Program-made: the position numbers and the translations under genes | Source: Sideroxydans sp. | GTDB taxonomy: Bacteria; Pseudomonadota; Gammaproteobacteria; Burkholderiales; Gallionellaceae | Direction of reading: 5' to 3' | NCBI GenBank assembly: GCA_028707175.1 | Contig: JAQTUV010000007.1 | Location: forward strand, 62,001 to 126,000 | DNA: 64,000 nt | Shown: positions 34,204-40,867 of the stretch, piece by piece | Layout: each line of letters starts with the position of its first letter | Numbering within the stretch: the first letter of the stretch is position 1 | Notes under the pieces: model-generated | Seen by the model: the letters and a program-made list of their open reading frames with translations, nothing else | The model's database searches: none | Told to the model about the DNA's origin: nothing

Positions 34204-35259
34204 TTAGTTGCGCCCAGCAATGGTTTGAAATACGGCTTTTGCCAACAACGGCGGAACAAGATTTCCAACCTGCTGTTGTTGAAACCCAATAGAACCCGTG
34301 AATCGGAACCAGTCTGGGATTGATTGCAAGCGAGCTGCTTCCCGAACAGACAACCCCCTGTCTTTCCATGGATGAACCAACATATTCTTCCGGAAATTCC
34401 CAATCACAACCGAAGGCTCATCTTCCTTCAACCTTCTGTAAATACCTGTATGGCATCGCGAAACATCGGTGTAGTTTTTCATCAGCCGTTTGGGAATATC
34501 TTCCCAGTTTCCGCCCTGCGGAATGTGTCCATACCGCTTAACTATATGCGGCGCATTATTGGTAACGACGTTATTTCCACACTTCTCAAGATCGCCGCGC
34601 ATCAGCTTGGCATAAGTAGTTCGAGCGGCTTTAGAATATTCCTCGATATCAGGTGCATCGCCGTTTTCCAATTCCGGCAAATCAGAAATTGCGTCCTTAA
34701 CAGTTCTATATTTTTTTACTGTTGGCTTTGGCTTGTCGATTTCGACACCATGGAGTGAGCCAATAATGAACAAGCGATTTCTTTTTTGAGGTACGCCAAA
34801 ATCAGCCGAGTTCAAAACAAAATGACTGGTGGTATAACCAAGCTCCTTGAATCCATCGAGAACAGCATCCAGAAAAAAACCATTCTCCGTTTCGAGTAAA
34901 CCTTTTACATTTTCAAACACTATCCAATCAGGACGAACTTCACCAACCAAGCGTACATATTCCTTGTACAGCCAGTTGTTGGGATTATCCATATCACGGT
35001 TTTTTTGGTTTGAGGTAGAGAACCCCTGACACGGCGGCCCCCCAAAGATGACTTTTTGTTTTTTCTTAACCAGATTGCGAAACTGCGCTGCAGTCACTTT
35101 CCGAATATCTTGGTTCAGTAGCGTTGTGCTTTTATGGTTAAGCTCAAAGGTTGCCGCAGCATGTTTATCCAACTCAACGGCATAACGGACATCTATGCCA
35201 CTCATAGATGCCCCAACGGACATCCCCCCCGCACCGCTAAATAAATCAATGGCTTGCAT
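34204..35259 (-). CDS. DNA C5-cytosine methyltransferase
   Basis: The 351-residue enzyme has all major C5-methylase motifs in order: I DLFSGAGGMS (5-14), IV GGPPCQGFS (73-81, nucleophile C77), VI ENVKGLL (116-122), VIII QKRNRLF (158-164), IX RGLSVREAARLQSIP and X QVGNLVPPLLAKA. The start at 35259 gives the family start MQAIDLFSG; an upstream frame beginning at 35343 is not supported. The target recognition region lies between motifs VIII and IX and cannot be read. No restriction endonuclease gene is next to it. It is the first gene of the four-gene island, and a hand count at 34861-34920 gives only 21 G/C in 60 bases. Confidence 0.95.
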   Translation of the reverse strand: MQAIDLFSGAGGMSVGASMSGIDVRYAVELDKHAAATFELNHKSTTLLNQDIRKVTAAQFRNLVKKKQKVIFGGPPCQGFSTSNQKNRDMDNPNNWLYKEYVRLVGEVRPDWIVFENVKGLLETENGFFLDAVLDGFKELGYTTSHFVLNSADFGVPQKRNRLFIIGSLHGVEIDKPKPTVKKYRTVKDAISDLPELENGDAPDIEEYSKAARTTYAKLMRGDLEKCGNNVVTNNAPHIVKRYGHIPQGGNWEDIPKRLMKNYTDVSRCHTGIYRRLKEDEPSVVIGNFRKNMLVHPWKDRGLSVREAARLQSIPDWFRFTGSIGFQQQQVGNLVPPLLAKAVFQTIAGRN

Positions 35260-35321
35260 TTTACATGCTTCATATATTTTAAAATTGCCGCACCGTAACA
35301 CATCCACATACCAAGTCAACG

Positions 35322-35335
35322 TAGATGAATATCTA
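35322..35335. promoter_or_regulatory. Short inverted repeat upstream of the methyltransferase
   Basis: TAGAT-GAAT-ATCTA lies in the 173-base gap between the methyltransferase start and folA, about 63 bases upstream of the methylase gene. It could be an operator, but nothing else supports this. Confidence 0.2.
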
Positions 35336-35432
35336 TGCCACATCCAGCGCTTGCGATTCCAAGGTCACGCAAGGATGCCACCACCATCACTTCTAGCATA
35401 AAATTGGCATTCGTTATTTTTCACATCCTTCA

Positions 35433-35942
35433 ATGTTAAATATATTCAAGCTTTCCATCATCGTCGCCATGGCGCAAAACCGCACCATCGGCATCAACAA
35501 CACACTCCCTTGGCGTTGCCCTGAAGACCTCAAGCATTTCAAGGCACTGACCATGGGGCATCACATGATCATGGGGCGTAAGACTTTCGATTCCATCGGT
35601 AAGCCGCTACCGGGACGCACCACGGTGGTCGTCACGCGTGACAAAGATTTGAAGATCGATGGCTGCATCGTCACTCATTCGTTGCAAGAGGCCATTGCCG
35701 CCTGTGCAGGTGACACCGAGACCTTCATCGTCGGCGGCGCGGATATCTACACCCAGTCGTTGCAACTTGCCGACACGCTCTACATCACCGAGATACAGCA
35801 AGATGTGGAAGGTGATGCACACTTCCCGATTTTCGATAAGCGCGCATGGCAAGAGACCGCTCGCGAAATCCGCTCGCAAGAGACACCGCAACCTTTGCAA
35901 TACCATTTCGTCACGTATCAACGTACCAAGGAGTCAGCATGA
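35433..35942 (+). CDS. folA: Dihydrofolate reductase
   Basis: FolA regenerates tetrahydrofolate consumed as dihydrofolate by ThyA. The 169-residue protein contains LSIIVAMAQNRTIGINNTLP, WRCPEDLKHFK with the catalytic acidic residue, MIMGRKTFDSIGKPLPGR and FIVGGADIYTQSL. GC content is clearly higher than in the adjoining island. Its stop overlaps the next gene's start as ATGA. Confidence 0.97.
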   Translation: MLNIFKLSIIVAMAQNRTIGINNTLPWRCPEDLKHFKALTMGHHMIMGRKTFDSIGKPLPGRTTVVVTRDKDLKIDGCIVTHSLQEAIAACAGDTETFIVGGADIYTQSLQLADTLYITEIQQDVEGDAHFPIFDKRAWQETAREIRSQETPQPLQYHFVTYQRTKESA

Positions 35943-37015
35943 AATACCTGAAGTCAGAACTACCCATCGCCATCGCGCTCATCGTCCTCGGACTCGGTTT
36001 CGCACTTGAACACGGCGCAGTCGAACACGGCGGCATGGTTTTATGGGGATTGCTACTCGTCATCTTGGCCGCGATCATCGGCGTCGCTTTCCGCATCGCG
36101 CACCATGCTGAAGTTCTGGCTGTGCGTTTCGGCGAACCCTATGGCACCTTGATATTGACGCTTGCCGCCGTGTCGGTCGAAGTGGTCATTTTGGTGGTGT
36201 TGCTGATGGGCGAACCGAACCCGACGTTGGCGCGCGACACGGTGTTCGCCGCCGTGATGTTCGACATCAATGGCATCTTGGGATTAGCCGCCATCGTGGG
36301 GGGGTTGAAACACGGTAGTTCTAAGTACAACGTGGACTCAGGAAATTCTTTCGTCGCCATGTTGTTGGTCGCTATTGGCATTGGCATGTTCGTTCCCGAT
36401 TTCGTACCTGATGATAAGTGGCATATCTATTCCATCTTCTCCATCGGCATCATGGCTGTGATGTACGCAGCCTTCCTGCGTTTGCAGACGGTGGAACATC
36501 GCACCTTCTTCGAATATTCGAGCGAGACGGACGAAGAAGCCCATGATGAAGCGCACAGCCCCAATAGTCTTCACATCGGCATCATGATCGGCGCCATCGC
36601 ATTGGTTGGCTTGCTTTCAGAAGTGTTGTCAGTATTGCTCGATGCAGGGCTCGCTGGCAGCAGCCTACCCAAGTCTATCCCTGCGGTATTGGTCGCGCTC
36701 ATCTCCGCCAGCCCCGAGATTCTCACCGCACTGCGCGCTGCACAAAGCAATCGCATGCAGACCACGGTCAACATCGCGCTCGGTGCATCACTCGCTACCG
36801 TGCTACTGACGCTGCCCGTAATCGAGGCCATCGCCCTGTTTAATGGTGAACGCATCATCATGGCACTGACCCCAGTTCAAGGCGGCATGTTGCTACTCAC
36901 CTTCCTCACAGTGATGAACAACCTGCATGACGGTGAAACGAACGCCATCGAAGGTATCAGTCACTTCGCACTGTTCGCGGCGTTCATCGCGTTGGTGACG
37001 CTGGGCTTGATCTAA
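35939..37015 (+). CDS. ChaA-like calcium/proton (cation/H+) antiporter
   Basis: The 358-residue membrane protein has about ten helices and the two alpha-repeat signatures of the CaCA superfamily: LILTLAAVSVEVVILVVLLM in the first half and ALISASPEILTALRAAQ in the second, each with the glutamate expected to bind the cation. A histidine/glutamate-rich loop (EYSSETDEEAHDEAHS) lies between them, as in ChaA. The start at 35939 gives an ATGA overlap with folA and AAGGAG upstream; the longer frame lies within folA. It probably exports calcium or sodium. Confidence 0.88.
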   Translation: MKYLKSELPIAIALIVLGLGFALEHGAVEHGGMVLWGLLLVILAAIIGVAFRIAHHAEVLAVRFGEPYGTLILTLAAVSVEVVILVVLLMGEPNPTLARDTVFAAVMFDINGILGLAAIVGGLKHGSSKYNVDSGNSFVAMLLVAIGIGMFVPDFVPDDKWHIYSIFSIGIMAVMYAAFLRLQTVEHRTFFEYSSETDEEAHDEAHSPNSLHIGIMIGAIALVGLLSEVLSVLLDAGLAGSSLPKSIPAVLVALISASPEILTALRAAQSNRMQTTVNIALGASLATVLLTLPVIEAIALFNGERIIMALTPVQGGMLLLTFLTVMNNLHDGETNAIEGISHFALFAAFIALVTLGLI

Positions 37016-37036
37016 GCGCCTCATACTCGAACACAA

Positions 37037-37065
37037 CAGAGGCCGACCTGATACGTCGGCCTCTG
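37037..37065 (+). terminator. Hairpin between convergent antiporter and outer-membrane protein genes
   Basis: A perfect 11-base-pair stem (CAGAGGCCGAC / GTCGGCCTCTG) with a 7-base loop lies in the gap between the two stops. The following CACTTTC is a poor T tract, so termination may be weak or factor-assisted. Confidence 0.55.
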
Positions 37066-37086
37066 CACTTTCAAACCCTGCTTCAC

Positions 37087-37830
37087 TCAGAACTCGTATT
37101 CGAACTGCATGCGTAGTGTCGTCGCCGGTGCTGCATCTGTCACACCCGCTAACCACGTCGCGTTGTATTTGATCGCCTGATGCTCCCCTAACACCAGCTT
37201 GCCGAACACCGCAGGGCCCATACGGTGGTTCTGTGCAGCCGTTTTGCTCCACTGATTCCACTTACCCATCTCGCCAAAACCTTGGATGCCGAGATCAAAT
37301 GCGCCGCCTGCCCTATATCGCGTTTGCCATTGATATCCGATGTTGGTCACCTGCGCCACGCTATCCTCATCCGCCCCGCTAAAAGCACGCTCAAAGATGA
37401 CGTTCCCATTCACTTGCCACTTCCCGACCTTGGACTGGAACAGCGGCCCTGCGCGCAATTCCCACGGAGCACCATTCGTGAGTGGCGCTTCCAATTCAGT
37501 CACCCATCCGATATCGGCTGGCGCGCCTTCGCCACCGACCAGCAAGAAGCGGTTTTCCCATTCGATATAGCTGCTATCCCCTCCCACGTTGTGCTTCTGC
37601 TTCAGATATCCCTCTGTGAACCAATGCTCCGTTACGCCGTAGCCCAGACCGATGCTTGCCGCCTGTGGACGCGAACCCGCATTCGAAGTGGCCGTCCCAT
37701 ATTTGATATCTAGCTCCAACTCGCCGCGTTCGATATGTGGCGTATATACATAATCTGCTGGGCCCGCGATACACAAGGGCGATAACACAAGCCCCACCAA
37801 GAACATCGGCAATTGCATTCTCTTTCTCAC
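37087..37830 (-). CDS. Outer-membrane beta-barrel protein divergent from fur
   Basis: The 247-residue protein, begun at the GTG at 37830, has a signal peptide with a basic head (MRKRMQLPMFLVGLVLSPLCIAG) and a good GAGGAGAG ribosome site; an ATG at 37818 is an alternative. The mature part is made of alternating strands with GLGYGVTEHWFTEGYLKQK and LRAGPLFQSKVGKWQVNGNV and ends in LRMQFEYEF, the usual aromatic end of barrels. I do not recognise the family. It shares its promoter region, with a Fur-box-like site, with fur, so it may be iron-controlled. Confidence 0.72.
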   Translation of the reverse strand: MRKRMQLPMFLVGLVLSPLCIAGPADYVYTPHIERGELELDIKYGTATSNAGSRPQAASIGLGYGVTEHWFTEGYLKQKHNVGGDSSYIEWENRFLLVGGEGAPADIGWVTELEAPLTNGAPWELRAGPLFQSKVGKWQVNGNVIFERAFSGADEDSVAQVTNIGYQWQTRYRAGGAFDLGIQGFGEMGKWNQWSKTAAQNHRMGPAVFGKLVLGEHQAIKYNATWLAGVTDAAPATTLRMQFEYEF

Positions 37831-37910
37831 GGCACTCTCCTCATTTGGTTTCAGGTGACTCACTCTGGGAAAGATTTTTCCATACCGATCATTTTTCCAT
37901 TGTCGCAAAC

Positions 37911-37929
37911 GATAATCATTCTCATTTGC
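37911..37929. promoter_or_regulatory. Fur-box-like site
   Basis: GATAATCATTCTCATTTGC matches the Fur consensus at about 13 of 19 positions, including GATAAT and CATT hexamers. It lies between fur (start 37981) and the divergent outer-membrane gene. Autoregulation of fur is known in many bacteria. Confidence 0.6.
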
Positions 37930-37980
37930 ATTTGCAAGCACTTTTGGGCATGATGCAAAAAATCATCCAAGGACACACTT

Positions 37981-38412
37981 ATGAACGAACTGGAACCGGA
38001 ACACCTGAAAAGCGCCGGCTTGAAATCCACCCTCCCTCGTCTGAAGGTGTTGGATCTGTTCAAGAATGGGCAAGCGCGCCACATGAGCGCGGAGGATGTC
38101 TATCAGTTGTTGCGTGATAGTGGTGACAACGTCGGACTAGCGACCGTGTATCGCGTGCTGACCCAGTTCGAACAGGCTGGACTGTTGGTACGCCACAACT
38201 TCGAAGGTGGCAAATCGGTTTTTGAGTTGAACGAGGGCACTCACCACGATCACATCGTCTGCATGCAATGCGGCCACGTCGAAGAGTTCTATGACAGCGC
38301 CATCGAATCGCGCCAAAAAAAGATCGCCGCCGAGCTCGGTTTCGAGATTCACGACCACACGCTACAAATCTACGGCGACTGCACCAAAACAAAGTGTCCG
38401 CACCGACGTTGA
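37981..38412 (+). CDS. fur: Ferric uptake regulator Fur
   Basis: The 143-residue metal-dependent repressor has the DNA-binding winged helix with LPRLKVLDLF, MSAEDVYQLL and ATVYRVLTQFEQAGLL. The metal sites are in HHDHIVCMQCGHVEEF and near the C-terminus in CTKTKCPHRR, giving the two structural zinc cysteine pairs. The length is typical. Confidence 0.96.
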   Translation: MNELEPEHLKSAGLKSTLPRLKVLDLFKNGQARHMSAEDVYQLLRDSGDNVGLATVYRVLTQFEQAGLLVRHNFEGGKSVFELNEGTHHDHIVCMQCGHVEEFYDSAIESRQKKIAAELGFEIHDHTLQIYGDCTKTKCPHRR

Positions 38413-38416
38413 TTGC

Positions 38417-38437
38417 GAAGGAATAGCTAATTCCTTC
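38417..38437 (+). terminator. Hairpin after fur
   Basis: GAAGGAAT and ATTCCTTC form an 8-base-pair stem with a 5-base loop a few bases after the fur stop. There is no proper T tract, so this is a weak candidate. Confidence 0.35.
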
Positions 38438-38448
38438 TATACGTTCTT

Positions 38449-38547
38449 GTAGGTCGAGTTTTTAGGCCGATGGGCTTGTACACTTTGGGTGCAAACCGAC
38501 AATTCGTTCAGCATCAAGCATCGCTGTCGGGTTGAAACCCGACCTAC
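38449..38547. repeat. GTAGGTCGG-type palindromic repeat, partly eroded
   Basis: The left half-unit GTAGGTCGAGTTTTTAGGCC is diverged, while the right one (CTGTCGGGTTGAAACCCGAC plus CTAC) is intact; they are about 50 bases apart. It lies between fur and rlhA, and nothing else is seen in this 220-base gap. Confidence 0.7.
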
Positions 38548-38632
38548 AAAAGTCTGCGTGGTAACAAATCCTTACCTGACTTCACATGCTTCGCGGCGGA
38601 ATGTCGCGTGTGTCTCTGTATAATCCTGCCGC

Positions 38633-40579
38633 ATGTCAAAACACAATCCCACTCTCGAACTCCTCGCCCCCGCTAAGACTGCCGTTATCGGTCGCGAGGC
38701 CATCCTGCACGGCGCAGACGCGGTGTACATCGGCGGCCCCTCATTCGGCGCCCGCGAAAAGGCAGGTAACTCCATCGCAGAGATCGCCTCGCTGGTTGAA
38801 TTCGCGCATCGCTTCCACGCCAAGATATTCGTCACCCTCAACACCATCTTGCACGATGCCGAATTGGAGTCTGCTCGCAAGCTGGCATGGGATTGTCACG
38901 ACGCGGGAGTGGACGCACTCATCGTGCAGGACATGGGCTTGCTGCAACTCGACCTGCCGCCGATTGATCTGCATGCCTCCACTCAATGCGACATCCGCAC
39001 GCCAGAGAAGGCGCGCTTTCTTGCCGAAGTCGGCTTCTCACAACTGGTACTAGCGCGCGAACTCACTATCCAAGAGATAGCCAAGGTGCGCGCTGCCGTG
39101 CCGAGCGACACCGTCATCGAACACTTCATCCACGGCGCGTTATGTGTGGCTTATTCCGGCCAGTGCAACATCAGCCACGCTCAAACGGGACGTAGTGCGA
39201 ATCGTGGCGATTGCTCGCAAGCCTGTCGTCTGCCCTACACACTGGAAGACAACAAAGGTCAGATCGTCGCCTTCGAGAAACATCTGCTATCAGTGAAGGA
39301 CAACAACCAGAGCGACAATCTGCGCGCGCTGATCGATGCCGGTGTGCGCAGCTTCAAAATCGAAGGGCGTTACAAAGAAGCAGCCTATGTGAAGAACATC
39401 ACCGGCCACTATCGCCAACTGCTCGATGAGATATTGAACGAGCGTCCCGAGTTACATGCCTCGTCTAGCGGCAAGACGAAACTGCTGTTCACCCCCAACC
39501 CAGACAAGACCTTCCACCGCGGCGCGACGGATTATTTCTCGCAGGGACGCAAAGCAGACATCGGCGCATTCGACACGCCCACCTTCGTCGGACTAGAGTT
39601 GGGCTGCGTAACCAAGGTCGGCGACAAATGGTTCGAGATGGAGTCGAACGAAGACCTCGCCAACAGCGACGGCCTGAACTACATCCACAAACGCGAAGTC
39701 ATCGGCCTGCAAGCGAACGTGGTGGAGCGCAAAGCTAATGTGTGGCGCGTGTTCCCCAACGAACCCATGCACACCTTGGTCGGCTTGCGTGCCGGCCTCA
39801 CCATCAGCCGCAATCGCGACCATGCTTGGGAGCAAGCGCTCAATAAAAAGTCAGCCGAACGACGCATCAGTCTCTATGCAACCTTTGCTGAAACCGCAGA
39901 AGGTTTCGCGCTGACCTTGCAAGATGAAGACGGCATCAGCGTCACCACAGCAGCGGCTTTCGACAAACAACCCGCGAAGAGTCCTGATGAAGCCGAAACC
40001 AGTGTGCGCGAACAACTCGCACGCTTCGGCAACACCGATTTCGAGTTGCACGAACTGACTATCGACTGGAAGCAACCGTGGTTCATCCCCAGTTCACTCG
40101 CCAACAAACTACGCCGTGATGCAGTCGAGCAACTAGAAGTGGCACGCCTAGCGGCATACACCCGCTTGCCACGCAAAGCTGCGATAGAACCGCCCGCGAA
40201 ATATCCGGAAGAATCGCTCTCCTTCCTTGCCAACGTCTATAACCAAGCCGCGAACGATTTCTACAAGAAACATGGCGTACAACTCATCGCTGCCGCCTAT
40301 GAATCACACAAAGAAGACGGTGATGTGTCGCTGATGATCACACGCCACTGCATCCGCTATTCCTTGAGCCTATGCCCCAAACAAGCAAAAGGCGTGATCG
40401 GCGTACAGGGCCAAGTGCGCGCCGAACCGATGACACTGATCAATGGCAATGAAAAATTGCGTTTGGAATTCGACTGCAAAGCCTGTGAGATGCACGTGAT
40501 GGGAAAGATGAAAAAACATGTTATGAAATCGGCACCACCGAGCGTAGTGCCGGTTACGTTCCATACTCGTCGAACTTGA
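38633..40579 (+). CDS. rlhA: 23S rRNA C2501 hydroxylase RlhA (U32 peptidase family)
   Basis: The 648-residue protein starts with LELLAPAKTAVIGREAILHG and GADAVYIGGPSFGAREKAGN, and contains EHFIHGALCVAYSGQCNISH followed by NRGDCSQACRLPY, the U32 family signature with its conserved cysteines. U32 proteins bind Fe-S clusters and hydroxylate RNA. The E. coli RlhA (YdcP) is about 650 residues, while TrhP (YegQ) is about 450, so length favours RlhA. A C-terminal domain with CPKQAK and FDCKACEMHVMGKMK gives more cysteines. The old name collagenase is misleading. Confidence 0.9.
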   Translation: MSKHNPTLELLAPAKTAVIGREAILHGADAVYIGGPSFGAREKAGNSIAEIASLVEFAHRFHAKIFVTLNTILHDAELESARKLAWDCHDAGVDALIVQDMGLLQLDLPPIDLHASTQCDIRTPEKARFLAEVGFSQLVLARELTIQEIAKVRAAVPSDTVIEHFIHGALCVAYSGQCNISHAQTGRSANRGDCSQACRLPYTLEDNKGQIVAFEKHLLSVKDNNQSDNLRALIDAGVRSFKIEGRYKEAAYVKNITGHYRQLLDEILNERPELHASSSGKTKLLFTPNPDKTFHRGATDYFSQGRKADIGAFDTPTFVGLELGCVTKVGDKWFEMESNEDLANSDGLNYIHKREVIGLQANVVERKANVWRVFPNEPMHTLVGLRAGLTISRNRDHAWEQALNKKSAERRISLYATFAETAEGFALTLQDEDGISVTTAAAFDKQPAKSPDEAETSVREQLARFGNTDFELHELTIDWKQPWFIPSSLANKLRRDAVEQLEVARLAAYTRLPRKAAIEPPAKYPEESLSFLANVYNQAANDFYKKHGVQLIAAAYESHKEDGDVSLMITRHCIRYSLSLCPKQAKGVIGVQGQVRAEPMTLINGNEKLRLEFDCKACEMHVMGKMKKHVMKSAPPSVVPVTFHTRRT

Positions 40580-40867
40580 ATATCATTTGCCACGCAATCC
40601 GAAAGTCGCAGCCTAGGTTCAACACTTGGAACCCCAAAGCATGTCTTCACCATTGCGACTCAGCGGATTAAACAAGCCTCTGACGCTTTTGAAATATCCA
40701 AACTGACCAAGCTGAAGCAATATCAATTTCAGGCAACTATTCTTCAGTCTTGTTGCCCATGTTGAAGACGAGGAATATTCCCAACCGCTCAGCACATTGG
40801 ATTAGAATCGGTAGCGCTGATAATCAAAAAACACCGCTATAAAGTTCAGCCTACCCTCTCCTATAGC

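Noticed and set aside
30312-35259. CRISPR-Cas explanation for the HD, ATPase and CARF-like genes
   Set aside because: No repeat-spacer array and no Cas signature (Cas1, Cas2, Cas10, Cascade subunits) is seen anywhere in the window.
35846-35938. Longer start for the cation/proton antiporter
   Set aside because: It would lie inside folA in another frame; the ATG at 35939 with AAGGAG and an ATGA overlap is better.
38633-40579. Collagenase or peptidase function for the U32 protein
   Set aside because: The family name is historical. Length and cysteine motifs fit the RNA hydroxylase RlhA.
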